Shown piece by piece: positions 1-10,449 of a stretch of DNA of 64,000 bases (the first letter of the stretch is position 1; every line of letters starts with the position of its first letter). This stretch comes from Gracilariopsis chorda (Eukaryota; Rhodophyta; Florideophyceae; Gracilariales; Gracilariaceae): assembly GCA_003194525.1 (NCBI GenBank), contig NBIV01000041.1, positions 336,464-400,463 on the forward strand. Direction: 5' to 3'. Under the pieces are notes generated by a model. The model ran no database searches. It was not told where the DNA came from and was given only the letters and a program-made list of their open reading frames with translations. A program made the position numbers and the translations under genes.

Positions 1-2
1 AG

Positions 3-3000
3 GCCGTCGATCGTCTCGACGCCGTTGACGCAGTCCATCGCGAAAGTGCCGCCCGCTACGTTTACGATACTTGTGTCTACCATGTACGCCGAACCCTCAA
101 AACCCATCCCGCCAAGCCCAATCGCGGGCATGGAAGAAGAGAGCCTCCGACTGTAGAATACGTCTTTGACATAATATTCCCCCTAATCAACCGCATTGCG
201 CGTAGACTGGACCGCGCAATGCGCCACGCAGAGCTTTCATCCGAGCCCGCCGATGCCGCTGCTCTAATCGTTGCCGTCGATGCGCAAGGAGCATTGGCAG
301 CTTTGTTCGCAGTCGCACAGAATGCCGGCTGCAACCCTCAGCATTTAGACCTTCTCGCTGTTCCCCTCCGAAAACGATCTGCGCCATCCCTCTTAAGATC
401 TTTGTTTTCTCCCGATATGCGCGTCACAAATGCTGCTGTCAAGGCACTCAAACAGATTTCTTCTATCGAGTGTTGTCAGATCAGCACTTGGATGGGCTCA
501 ATTCAGGCCGCCCTGTCCTTGAGGACCGGTCATCGAACAAGTCGCGCCGTGCTCCTGCGAAACTTGCTCGGCAGACTGGCCGATATTCTTCATGAGGCTG
601 TCAAACAATCTGCTCTAACCAATATTGCCTCTTCAAACGATTTGTCGCGAAAACGCTCATCAAGATCGTCCTTCGGAAACCTGCTTGTCCGACAAAGACC
701 TTCTCTTTCTTCAGAGCGCCGTAGGGAGCAGCGCCGCGCCACTCGCTCAGAGTGGAAACTCATTCGCCTATTCAAGCGGAGAAAGAAGAAGCAGTCCTCC
801 ACAATGTCCACTTCTTTATCTCGGCTTACGTCAGAATCTGATGCATCGGATAGAGCGGGAAGAAAACTCCGACACGATTCAAACCGCACTGGTGACGCTG
901 GCGACAGTGTGGCTGAATTGCAACAACTTCTTGTGAACCAAATGTCACCTACCATACCCCCTGCAACCTCCCTAGTCAGCGCCGTCACTGAATCAATCTC
1001 TTCGGCACACCGCTTCTACGGAAGCGGGTTTCATCATGAACAACCGCGCGTGTCCCTGAAGAGGGATTCCGCCACAGTGATGTACGTGATGGAACGTCTT
1101 CTTTCAAGTCGCATTACTCCCGCTTTAGAAGATCGTATAGAAGTTATAACCACGCTTTCCGACATCGCCTCAGCAACGTTCTCTGGACAGTATGCCTCGT
1201 CACATAGGATTGAACAAGTAGAAGAATACTCTGATGCAATGAAACACGTATTCATTTCACATGGCGAGAATATCTACAGCATGCTCTTGTCGATTTTGTT
1301 TCGTCCCGTTCGAAAAAGTGATGCGAACCGCATGGGAGCTTTTCTTCAAGGTGCAGGAATATCAGATCTCGTCAATGACCTATCTATTCAAAGACCTCGC
1401 ATATCTCGCTTCCCACAGAATGCGGTTTGCATGCCGAACATGGACTGCACTGCGCTCGCTGCAGTGTCATGTAATACCCTTCTTAAGCTCTTTCTGAAGC
1501 ATATCCCAGAGCTTTGTTCAAGACGGATGGGGCTCATCACTGGAACTATCAACAGCGCATTTCTTTATTCGTCTGAGGCCCTCCAGAAAAGCCAGGATGG
1601 ACTCTCTTGGGAAGTAAGCAAGATAGTCGGCGCGGTGGATTCGCTGAGCGTTTTGGTTGCTGCAATTCCAGAGTCTCCAGACTTAGCTGTGGCGCATATC
1701 TCGCGTGAACCTATGACACTGAGACTTGTAATCGAGAACTGCATTCGATCAGTCAGTGCGACAGGCCGGTTGCTTGCACACAACGGTGCCCGCTGTTCCG
1801 CCCCAAAGCTTTCCGATGAGGGTACACGAGATTCTCTACGTTCCTGGAGAGCTCTTATTAACATTATGCCACCTGGACCACAGTGGAGTGGTAGCCCATC
1901 GTATTCTTCTTCTATTCTCTTCATCGCTCAAGCAGCGCGGAGGGCCGCACTTGTCGCAGTTATGCAAGGCTACAGACGCGAGAAACGAGACAATTCTAAC
2001 ATTAGTGAAAGCTTTCCGGAAAATGAAGCATATCCTTCTTCAATTGCGCCAGGTCCCAGCACAATGAGGACATCCCCAGTGAGCTTCGACGACACCAACG
2101 GGAATGGAACATCAGGGCTTTCTGGTGGTGCTGCCGGTTTTGAGGCCGACGATGACTGTGTGCTAACAACAGAAGTGGACGAAGCGATTATCGCTCTGTT
2201 GACCGTTCCTGGCACAGACCCTGCCGCAGTCTTCTTCGAATTGTACCGCACCTTGATTTACTTGTACGGATATGACCTCAAAAAGCAATCCTATCACATG
2301 CAAGAGAGGGCTCCGTCCAATTTCGTTTCTGAGCCTACTGCAACACGAAATGGTACCAGAACTCATTTCGGAAGAAGCTTACGCTCCCGTTCTTACGGAC
2401 TAAGGGAAATCAGTACTCAGTCAGATGAAGACGCTAAAGGAGTTCTGGTGGACAACATCGCTGTCGACGGCCAACTGCCTTCCAGAGCTCTTCGCCGAGC
2501 AGTCATGGCTTCGGAGCTGGACCTCGGAAAGTACTTTGATATCGGACAACCCCCTACTCTACAGCATCTTAGTCCGCACCAGACTGGGCTTCCACCTGGT
2601 GCACACACATTCGAAGAGCTCTCACAAGCCCTTGCAATCATCATCAGTGCTCTGGCTAGCAAGGCTATAACGGACAACTTCGAGGGTCCGCACGAAGCGG
2701 CGGCGATGATTTCTCGTGATGTAAACCGCAGTGGATCTCCATATCTCCAGAGAATTCACGAGCGAGCAAAATCCATTCTACGTCGGGACATGAATGGCCA
2801 GGACTTCGACTGGAGAAGCCTCAGATATGAAGAAAGAATAAGGAAACTAGAGGCACAAGTCGCAGGCCTTAAGGCGTTCTTGATTCACAGCATTGAGATC
2901 GGAAGCTTTGGGCCACGAAAAAGATCTTTTCCAAAACTTCTTGGAGCTCAAAGTCATGAAAAGTCATCCGTCAATCAGGATCAAATTCACGAGTACTTGT

Positions 3001-3032
3001 GTAGTCCATCCCGTTGCTTTTGCTCCACATGA
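3..3032 (+). CDS. Large unrecognised protein, 5' partial (1009 codons visible)
   Basis: The frame is open from the left window edge (codons begin at base 3) to a TGA at 3030-3032, so the true start lies outside. The first in-window ATG (219) is internal, because coding-like sequence rich in Arg and hydrophobic residues continues upstream of it. I do not recognise the family. The N-terminal third looks helical and repeat-like (LFSPDMRVTNAAVKALKQ), as in ARM/HEAT-type scaffolds. A basic Ser/Arg-rich, probably disordered stretch follows at about 170-290 of the visible protein. The last 80 residues contain a short coiled coil (YEERIRKLEAQVAGLKAFL) and a Cys-containing tail. There is no signal peptide or membrane helix. 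No intron is needed over 3 kb. A scaffold or tethering role is possible but is only inference from the fold impression. Confidence 0.75.
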   Translation, partial: AVDRLDAVDAVHRESAARYVYDTCVYHVRRTLKTHPAKPNRGHGRREPPTVEYVFDIIFPLINRIARRLDRAMRHAELSSEPADAAALIVAVDAQGALAALFAVAQNAGCNPQHLDLLAVPLRKRSAPSLLRSLFSPDMRVTNAAVKALKQISSIECCQISTWMGSIQAALSLRTGHRTSRAVLLRNLLGRLADILHEAVKQSALTNIASSNDLSRKRSSRSSFGNLLVRQRPSLSSERRREQRRATRSEWKLIRLFKRRKKKQSSTMSTSLSRLTSESDASDRAGRKLRHDSNRTGDAGDSVAELQQLLVNQMSPTIPPATSLVSAVTESISSAHRFYGSGFHHEQPRVSLKRDSATVMYVMERLLSSRITPALEDRIEVITTLSDIASATFSGQYASSHRIEQVEEYSDAMKHVFISHGENIYSMLLSILFRPVRKSDANRMGAFLQGAGISDLVNDLSIQRPRISRFPQNAVCMPNMDCTALAAVSCNTLLKLFLKHIPELCSRRMGLITGTINSAFLYSSEALQKSQDGLSWEVSKIVGAVDSLSVLVAAIPESPDLAVAHISREPMTLRLVIENCIRSVSATGRLLAHNGARCSAPKLSDEGTRDSLRSWRALINIMPPGPQWSGSPSYSSSILFIAQAARRAALVAVMQGYRREKRDNSNISESFPENEAYPSSIAPGPSTMRTSPVSFDDTNGNGTSGLSGGAAGFEADDDCVLTTEVDEAIIALLTVPGTDPAAVFFELYRTLIYLYGYDLKKQSYHMQERAPSNFVSEPTATRNGTRTHFGRSLRSRSYGLREISTQSDEDAKGVLVDNIAVDGQLPSRALRRAVMASELDLGKYFDIGQPPTLQHLSPHQTGLPPGAHTFEELSQALAIIISALASKAITDNFEGPHEAAAMISRDVNRSGSPYLQRIHERAKSILRRDMNGQDFDWRSLRYEERIRKLEAQVAGLKAFLIHSIEIGSFGPRKRSFPKLLGAQSHEKSSVNQDQIHEYLCSPSRCFCST

Positions 3033-3525
3033 AGTCTACTAGCGGGTGAAACAGTTCAACGGGTATTGTTGGTATCCATGTTTTTCGGTTTAAGGAGAGC
3101 TTCGTTTTCGAATTCTTAAAAGAGCCAAGACACTGTTTCCTCTAGTTGTTCTTTTAATCCACACTCTTGTGGTCACAATCTCAACCGAATCCTGCTGGAA
3201 GAACCGCCAACTGCTTCCAAATGAAAGTACCTCGTAGCAGTTTTGAATTCTGATGAGAACGTCAAAGTACTGCAAAGAGTCTCGTTCACCTTGAAGTGGT
3301 TTTCGTCTCCTTGTGTCTGAGCTCGTATGTGCTTCATTACGACAATACGGTTATGGCTGGGGCGTCAGAAACCGTAGTGATATTCATAGCCTCAAGTTGC
3401 GCAGTGCAGGGGTTGAGCTTACTCAAGCAGTAGAAATCGGCACAAGTCTGCCGGGAGCCTCATCTGGCTCCGGTAGGTGGGTGGCTTTAATAAGGTTACT
3501 ACGCGACTCTTCAGATATTAGCGTA

Positions 3526-3603
3526 CGATGAACACGTTCTACTTCTACGTCCGCCTTCGTAGTACAATGAAGACGTCCTACTTCCACGTCCGCCTTAGTA
3601 GTG
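3526..3603. repeat. 39-bp tandem duplication (2 copies)
   Basis: Two adjacent 39-bp units (3526-3564 and 3565-3603) share the core CTACGTCCGCCTT or CCACGTCCGCCTT followed by GTAGTA/AGTAGT. They differ at a handful of positions, so this is an old local duplication. Confidence 0.8.
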
Positions 3604-3812
3604 CCATGTGCAAGTTGTACGTGTGTGGGTTGGTATGAACCATGTATGCGTTATCTTCACAACGGCAAGGGTCGTAATGAAGGCTTTCGGTCCTTTACAT
3701 AACAAGGGATTCCAATGATCGGAGCCGAACAATAGGAGATACTTATGAGATGCTTTCCGCTTATCTCGGATGAAGTGTAAGCTCAGAACTTTGAATCTCT
3801 CTCCTTCTCTCT

Positions 3813-3840
3813 CTTGCGGCACCTTTCTTGCGGCACCTTT
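3813..3840. repeat. 14-bp tandem duplication
   Basis: CTTGCGGCACCTTT occurs twice in a row without mismatch, directly after a CT-rich tract. Confidence 0.85.
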
Positions 3841-6592
3841 GCACGGAATGCTCTACGTCTTTTGAAACCGAGAGTCTTGGAAGTAGTTCTTGACACATCC
3901 TGGACGAAATAATACTCCGCATCGTCACCGTCACTGTGATCTGTCCGCACAGTCACAAATTAAGAACCCCTAAAAACCATATTCGAACTCCGTTTAAAGG
4001 GTGAGCAGTGCTGCTAGCAATCCATTGCTAACCCTTTAGCAGAAGAGAGACGAAGCGAGTTTCCTTCAGAGCACAAAGTGCAGTAAGGTTCGTGGCTCTG
4101 ACAAAAACTCTTTTTTAGAAGATAATGTACCATCACGTGATGGAGTGACAGGGCGCACAGCCGACCCCGGGAGGTCGCTGAACTCGTCCAGGCGATCGGT
4201 CAGCTTGCCGGTCGCGGACCTAGGTGGAAACCCAGTCGGTCACGAGCGTGTTGTCAGAAGAAGACCCAACCGCCGTTTCCCTGAATTTTTTCCCTAGGAG
4301 GAAGAGCTCCAATGGAGCCTCTTGACGGGGTTCTTGCAGGGTTTTCTCGGAGGTCTACGCTTGTGTCGGATGATGATGCAAGCTACGCGCCGGTTCTTAT
4401 GTCTGATCTCGCCGATGATATGTGGATTGGGCGAAAGGACGTCGTCAATGGTTTCTATGGCGGCCAACGTGGTATATACGAAGCGCCTTGTCGTGGTGTG
4501 CCCCTTAACCGACGATCTCTAGAGGGTGAATGAAGAGGTGCAGAGAAGGAGGCGATAGTCGTCTGAAACGACACGCTTCAGCGGCTGAAGACACCTATGG
4601 ACCTATGGGACCTAATACTTTCTTCGTATCATATGTAGCCCAGTGAGTGTAGCACGGCTGCTGGTTTGTAGTTCGTGGCTACGATAGAAACTGATCTGTT
4701 TTCGCAAGACAAGTCCATCTCCCCCCGCATCTAGTAGGGGAATCAAGAGGGACCCGCGACTAGGTCTCCGATGGAGATATATCCAGACCGACAATCAGAA
4801 CTGACAACGGACCAAAAAGAACGACAAGATGTGCAACTGCGGTCTGCCCCTCCTAAGGTGCCGCCCTGCTTTCGAAGGGAAGGGAAAAGGATCAGCGGTC
4901 CGGCGTCCTTTGAGAACTTTGTCTTCGATTCAAAAGGGCTTCCTGCGGAGATTAACACTCGGCATCATAATTAGGCCAGCATCACAACCAACAACGACAA
5001 ACATGATGTTGACCACTGTGCATATCAACTGCAGCAACAGGAAAGCGCCTCTTTGATCCACTATCCAGTTAAAGAACTGCTTCGAGTTTCACCATACTCC
5101 TTGGACAAAGGATGACACGGTTGCCTGACAGACAGGCTGCTGCGATTATTCTACCTTGACGTTCGGAGAATGGTACATGCTATGTCCGACGGGAAGTCTT
5201 TGGTGATTTCAAATAAATACGTCATGGACACACGCAGCCCGCCTTCACGCGGTGTGTCTGAATCCGCGTCGCGACTAAGTGGCCGGAACGAAATCGGCTT
5301 GCGCATAGGTCTCCCACGGAGACCAGGGACTTCGGGGGTTACTGCCAAAATACGCCATGCTGTGCCGGAGAAGAGCAAAATGTTGAACCTCTATCTGGCA
5401 CAAGGGCCGGCAAGGAGAGGTCGCTGAAATGCTTTCGGAGAGAAAGGAGTTCCCACGCAAACGCGCATATGGCTTTTTCGGAATCACTGGTATGCGCCGA
5501 CGAGACTATGACCGGACGTACGTCTTCGTGGTATGACACACACCCAAATAAAGCGTCGCCAAGAAACAGGGGTTGAAACGGAAAAACATATGCCCCTGCT
5601 GGAAACCCCAAGCAATCGGTTTCGTACAATTAGTAGCTGGACGAGCAACCTGCTTGATAGCGTTGACACTACCAAGGGTGCTTCGTTTCAACGACTGAGT
5701 CCGATACCGCATTAAATGAAGGATGCTACGGCTCTGCGGCATAGCGTTGGCCGCCACGCAAATAACAACAACAATATCCTACAGTACCAGTGATCCTTCA
5801 TGAACCCACATTATGCTACACGAATCAATGTATGACAATGGCAAGCGCATATCATATTGTTTGTCGTTGTCTATTGTAAGCGCTACGCGCTTGATTACGC
5901 CAGGGTTCGTTTCCACAGGAAGCCTCTCTGACCCGAAGATGAAGTTTTTGGAAACCGACTCAAACGTTCGATGTATTTCCACTGAAGGAAGGCCGTCACA
6001 CCGCGGCGGGACGAACGGTTGTGCTTAGGGGGATGTGCCTTGTGAACCGCCAGTGTCGTACTGTTTGCAGGGGAAGCAACCGCGCTGGCCTCCATTGGAC
6101 CCATTAGCGAAGGTAAAGCGGTTAGAAAGGCAATGACGTCATGATGATCTTCAGGCCGCTTCTAGCTTTTTGCTCTTGAGCAAACCAAAATACCAGGACC
6201 ATCTGCAAATCTGCGTTTTCAGGATTTTCTTTATTCGTGAACGTTGAAGGCTAGCTAGCAATCTAACCCTTTAGCTGGGGACTAACCTTATACGTGAAGA
6301 TCCGTTTTCCGAGCGATCACGTTTTGACGGAGTAAACACACACGGGGTGCAAGGATATTCTTTTATCCTTGTATTTCGGTGACGCCGGCGAGCTTCTCTA
6401 GTGTCTACCCTTGGTTGTGAGTGAAGTATCCACTACGAATTTGAAGAGGAAGCAACGTGCCATCGCCTAAACAAGCTTTTAACAAGGATTCTAGGACATT
6501 GAGAATTAGATCTCGTACTGTTAAGCGAGTTTCGAACAGGCTTGGTCAAAGTTTCTGTACTATCGGACATATTGTCTCCACCTACTGAATGA

Positions 6593-7426
6593 ATGGGCCA
6601 AGAGCAGAGTTCTGAGCAGGCTGGGGGGTTGGCGATCCCAGAAGGTGAAGGTGTACATTTTGTTGTGGGTACCGGAAGCGCGGAAAGCGGGCGTGGAGAG
6701 GCGGAAAAGCTTTTGGATCAGTCCCGATCGTTACCAGTTCCGCAGCCGCTGCTACGACCGCCACCCCGTGAAGATGTATCTTCCGCCCTACAAGGTGCTC
6801 AGATGATGTACGAGCTGAGGAGTCGGATAGGAGAATTGATTTCCACTGCTGAAGAGAAAGGACTCCTACCCTCCAGTGGGGAAAAGCAACCTAGTTCCAG
6901 TCATGGTTCTGCCGAGCTAACTGCAAGCTTCAATACGGGGGATCCGGCTGGAGAAGATGATGACAGAGTAGATAAGATCATTGGAAAAGAGGGACAAAAA
7001 CAATCCTCCGTGGATGAGTTTGTACTGCACTCAGAAGCCGATATACGAGCAGAGCAAGAGAAGTGGGCACGATTGGGACTTGATTATGAAGCTGTTAAGA
7101 GTATGGTTGACGCATGTACCTCCGGCAAAGAGGTGAAGGAATTACTTCACAATCAAAAGGAACTGATGGCGCTCATTGTGACAGTTTACGAAAAATCAGT
7201 GAGACTGAAGGAAGCGATGGATGCGAACAACTATCAAGCGAGAAAGACAACGAAAGCAATTGAAGGCTTGGATAAGATAAACGTGTCTCTCTCAGAAGTG
7301 CAGGAGAGTCTGGAGTCGGCCGTAGCCACCGCGAACATATTAGGAGCTTCCCACTTTGCCCATGATGACGAAATGTGCTCATTCAAAAACTTCTTGAAAT
7401 ATCATCCGCCAAGAGCTCCTGAATGA
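6593..7426 (+). CDS. BORCS5: BORC complex subunit 5-like (myrlysin/LOH12CR1 family)
   Basis: The 277-residue protein begins MGQEQSSEQ, an N-myristoylation signal (Gly2, Ser at 6-7) almost the same as the start of animal BORCS5/myrlysin. In animals that subunit anchors the BORC complex to lysosomes by its lipid. The middle is low-complexity. The C-terminal 130 residues form an extended helical region (LLHNQKELMALIVTVYEKS, then ARKTTKAIEGLDKINVSLSE) that matches the coiled-coil layout of the family. It is longer than the animal protein (about 200 aa) because of a disordered insertion. BORC positions lysosomes and regulates HOPS/Arl8 traffic, so a vacuole or endolysosome role is likely here. The ATG at 6593 is preferred because the Gly follows it directly. 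The assignment rests on the N-terminal motif and helical layout, not on a search. Confidence 0.7.
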   Translation: MGQEQSSEQAGGLAIPEGEGVHFVVGTGSAESGRGEAEKLLDQSRSLPVPQPLLRPPPREDVSSALQGAQMMYELRSRIGELISTAEEKGLLPSSGEKQPSSSHGSAELTASFNTGDPAGEDDDRVDKIIGKEGQKQSSVDEFVLHSEADIRAEQEKWARLGLDYEAVKSMVDACTSGKEVKELLHNQKELMALIVTVYEKSVRLKEAMDANNYQARKTTKAIEGLDKINVSLSEVQESLESAVATANILGASHFAHDDEMCSFKNFLKYHPPRAPE

Positions 7427-8270
7427 AACGAAGTTGTGGTGTTCACGAAACCGTCAAACTTCTTGCTCAACCCGTCAGCCCGGTACCTATATGCTGAGCT
7501 CAAGACACTGGTCATCTGCAAGAGTGAACAGCGAATGTAGCAGTCAGCCGAGATAAGAACACAAACGAGAATGGATGGGAAACCGATTCTTGTAGCAACA
7601 CAAATGTCTTACTTTCTTGGCGGGCTAGGTTCGGATTGTGGGCCGACCCTGTCATCATATTACTACATTGTCACGTTGTAGAAACGTTCTTAGAAGTCCA
7701 TCATACTGCGTCTGTTTCCTCCGATCTGGCTTCATGAAACAGGTCTGGAAGTCCATTCCGAGAGACGCAGGTGGTCAAGTGATAGAAGCCCTCCTCTCGT
7801 GTTGCCCGTCTCCTAACGTCGCCCACACAGCTTTCGTGGCGGATGCACCATCAAACTGCATAGACCAAATCTAACCCTAGCATTTACCTCAAGCCACTGC
7901 GCCGATACTGAGCCTAGAAGAGCCAGTTTCTTTCATCTCTGTAACTGGCATCTCAGAACAGGCCGCCTAACGAAGACATGGCAGCGTCAGACTGTTGCAG
8001 CCGAGGAGTTTGTTGCGTGTTTTCGCGGGAAAACCTAAGGGGTTAGTATACTGTACTAGCAAGATATGGTAGGGTTGACAAGCCAAAGCTAAAACGCTTT
8101 AATTTTGGTTTGCAGCAGCTGCAGCCTTTTTTGACTTTTCTGTGATCCGTGCAATATGCGCAGCAGCTGCGTGCGACGCCTCCGGAACAACTTTGCCAAG
8201 CAAACGCAACTCGCTACCTACTTCTGAAGCGTTTCGCCGCGACTGCAGCATATCAAAGGAGGAAGCAACC
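7427..8270. other. Intergenic, no gene seen
   Basis: It contains only short frames without recognisable content. The motifs CTAACCCTAGCA (near 7872) and GGGGTTAGTATACTGTACTAGCAAG (near 8039) belong to the dispersed TAACCC/TAGCAA set seen elsewhere. The last 130 bases are in frame with NSE4 but have no ATG, so they are treated as its leader. Confidence 0.5.
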
Positions 8271-9266
8271 ATGGGCCAAGGCAACCCTGAGGCACTCGAG
8301 AACAGAAAGCAAGCGACGATAATTCTCAAACAACTTCGAGAACATCAACAAGAGGTCGAGGCTGATAAAGAAGAAGCAACTGATGTGCGGTCTGAAGCCC
8401 TCACGCAGCACTTTGAAAGGGCTGCTCAAAATTTGAAGAAGACGAAAACAGCAGATCAGGCGCTCGTCGACGCGCAAATCTTCCACAAGCTCGGCATCTA
8501 CTCCAAGCGTCAGGCAGAGCAACTCCAAAGCGGGTTGCGCACGTATGATATCAAAACATTCACAGACAACCTTATCGCGAAGCTAAGGCGCGCGAATGCA
8601 GAAAAGTATGACGACGAAGAAGGACAGTTACAACAAGTTTCAGTTAACTTTTTGGACATTGGGCGAAGCGTGTTCAGCAGGTGGAAAATCAAACCATCGC
8701 AGGACGTTATGTATGGAAATGCACCGAGGGACGAAGTGAAGAAGGCAAGAGTACGTAGGAAGCCTGAGAGAGTCAAAGGTGGAGGGCCTGCTACCAGGCC
8801 TAGTGAGCTACGACCTACAGACTTGGAAGAAACCGAAACGGACAAGCAAGTCGCTGAAATGAAACGAGAGTTACAAAGACGAAGACGCTGCAATTTCTGG
8901 CTTTTCGTTATTGATCCAAACAGTTTTCCGCGTTCGGTTGAAAACGTTTTCCATTCCTCTTTCCTCGTGAAGGAAAAATTTGCATCGCTTGACCTGAAGA
9001 GCACGAATGACCCGAGCATTCGCTATGTGGACCCCAATTCGGCAGAGACAACGGATACAACACAGGAGGGGGATGCGAATGACAACGACATTACCAACTC
9101 GCAATTCATCATGGGTTTTGACAGAAATGTGTGGCAAGAGATGATTCGCAAGCACAACATTCGAAAATGCCTCTTCCCTCCAAAACAAAGAACAGGAGAA
9201 GACGCAGAACTGAGGCGACTTCGTCAGTATGAGCAGTCGGCTCAAGGCGCATCCGCCATGTTTTGA
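8271..9266 (+). CDS. NSE4: SMC5/6 complex kleisin Nse4
   Basis: This 331-residue protein is the non-SMC element 4 kleisin, which bridges the Smc5 and Smc6 heads and binds Nse1/Nse3 in DNA repair and replication-fork rescue. The C-terminal winged-helix domain is clear: NFWLFVIDPNSFPRSVENVF, then SSFLVKEKFASL, IRYVDP and SQFIMGFDRNVWQEMI. The N-terminal helical domain (about residues 10-110, ending in DAQIFHKLGIYSKRQAEQL) contacts Smc6 in the family. The centre is basic and disordered. The frame is open upstream to 8142 but only through a GTG. The ATG at 8271 has an excellent context (ACCATGG) and gives a normal family length (yeast and plant proteins 300-400 aa). Single exon. Confidence 0.93.
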   Translation: MGQGNPEALENRKQATIILKQLREHQQEVEADKEEATDVRSEALTQHFERAAQNLKKTKTADQALVDAQIFHKLGIYSKRQAEQLQSGLRTYDIKTFTDNLIAKLRRANAEKYDDEEGQLQQVSVNFLDIGRSVFSRWKIKPSQDVMYGNAPRDEVKKARVRRKPERVKGGGPATRPSELRPTDLEETETDKQVAEMKRELQRRRRCNFWLFVIDPNSFPRSVENVFHSSFLVKEKFASLDLKSTNDPSIRYVDPNSAETTDTTQEGDANDNDITNSQFIMGFDRNVWQEMIRKHNIRKCLFPPKQRTGEDAELRRLRQYEQSAQGASAMF

Positions 9267-9567
9267 TCATGAAGTTTTACTTGTACGCAAGCACGGAGAA
9301 TTGCTCTGCGATGGAAAGAGCGGTTTGATGGCAATGCAACAAGTTAAATACAACTTGGCGCGGTAATGAAGCAAGGTGGTGAGTATGTAAAACGTATTTA
9401 CAAGTTCGATATCTGACACTAAAAAGTGTTCACCTCACGGTGAATAGAAAGATAGCACATACCCAGTCACACAAGATGGTGACTTGTGTTGTGCTGAAGT
9501 AGAATGGACTGACTGTTAGACGTGACAATTCCGTCATTGATTTGGTAAGGCTGTACACAAGGGGGTC
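9267..9567. other. Intergenic between convergent genes
   Basis: Short 3' spacer between NSE4 (+) and the ABM-like gene (-). It contains small inverted repeats such as CACTAAAAAGTG (9418-9429) and CACCTCACGGTG (9431-9442). No gene is seen. Confidence 0.5.
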
Positions 9568-10449
9568 TTATGTAAATATAATGGGCTTGAAGGTCTGGCG
9601 TTTTCTGTTACCCTGGATCAAATAGGGCTTGATCTCCTCTGAAGTGACGACATCGGTGGCGTTCATGTGAGACATCAGGGCCTCCACGTCCTTGTATATT
9701 TCTATTGTCTTGAAGAATGCATGTTCATTAGGGGCGTGTAGCACACAAAACTCCAAGCACTCGCCCGCAGAAACACTTTTCTCGGCACTGCGTTCAAGGG
9801 CCTCAACGACGCGCTCCATTGCCTTTTCCTTGGCGGTGTCGACATTGATAGACTCCATGACGACAATATTGTGATGGGGGTCGAATTGAACGTTGTGCAC
9901 CTTTGAGGTAAACACGTTCTCGTAGTGAAGAGTCTGGATGTCAACGGCGTCCACAAGGGGTCCAACGCGCTCAACTGCACTGAGCCAGCGGCGCATGACG
10001 AGTTGGTTCTCAAAAGAAGGTTCGTCTCGACTGAAGGCCTCCATGACGACATAGCGGGCCTCATGGTTGGGCAATTCGGGGTTGAGGAAGATGTGAGCTG
10101 GGTCTTCGGTCTCTCTGAGCACCCATCTGTGCAGGGCTCCGGAGTGGGTGCGCGCATCTACCTGACGGGCGGCGTCTGCCTGAGCGACGGCGGCATGCTC
10201 GAAGAGGCGGGCGCCGGGACTGTTGACGGCTATCCAGTGGTGCGCTTCAACTCGAGTTGCGATGGCAAAGTCGATGACATGGGCTGCGGCCTTCTTGTGT
10301 GGCTTTGTAGTGGACTGGCGTTGCACGTTAGGCGTGGAAGCGGGAGATGGAGTTGCGGCGGTGGCAAACGGGGACTTGCGGGAACACGAAGTTAAGGTGT
10401 TGGGCGTACTTTGACGGTGGAGCAGGGGGGTGGTGGTGATGAAGGCCAT
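9568..10449 (-). CDS. Plastid-targeted protein with ABM-like ferredoxin folds (probably tandem)
   Basis: A 293-residue protein. The first 70 residues are rich in Ser, Thr, Ala and Arg and almost lack acidic residues, like a plastid transit peptide. It starts MAFITTTPLL, the same five residues as the DUF1995 protein at 16270. The C-terminal half contains a segment typical of antibiotic-biosynthesis-monooxygenase (ABM) dimeric alpha-beta barrels: EFCVLHAPNEHAFFKTIEIY, then KDVEALMSHMN. An earlier segment (WVLRETEDPAHIFL, YVVMEAFSRDEPSF) has the same pattern, so I infer two tandem domains. Such domains occur in heme-degrading and quinone-modifying enzymes and in many proteins of unknown activity, so I assign no reaction. 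The frame extends to 11019 but the extension is low-complexity. The ATG at 10449 lies about 110 bases downstream of a TATA box. Confidence 0.7.
   Translation of the reverse strand: MAFITTTPLLHRQSTPNTLTSCSRKSPFATAATPSPASTPNVQRQSTTKPHKKAAAHVIDFAIATRVEAHHWIAVNSPGARLFEHAAVAQADAARQVDARTHSGALHRWVLRETEDPAHIFLNPELPNHEARYVVMEAFSRDEPSFENQLVMRRWLSAVERVGPLVDAVDIQTLHYENVFTSKVHNVQFDPHHNIVVMESINVDTAKEKAMERVVEALERSAEKSVSAGECLEFCVLHAPNEHAFFKTIEIYKDVEALMSHMNATDVVTSEEIKPYLIQGNRKRQTFKPIIFT

Larger units (their letters stand above)
3033..6592. other. Gene-free stretch with short repeats
   Basis: Only short open frames occur on either strand, none with a recognisable domain. It holds a 39-bp tandem duplication (3526-3603), a 14-bp tandem duplication (3813-3840) and a 14-bp palindrome with a CACGTG core (4130-4143). 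Two copies of the TAGCAA...CTAACCCTTTAGC motif lie near 4013 and 6253, and an 8-bp inverted repeat CAAGGATA/TATCCTTG at 6350-6371. A segment around 4900-4990 resembles, in inverted orientation, a segment around 5885-5960. The stretch may be decayed mobile DNA, but I cannot name an element. Confidence 0.6.

Noticed and set aside
8142-8270. N-terminal extension of NSE4
   Set aside because: Begins with GTG. The ATG at 8271 has an ACCATGG context and fits the family.
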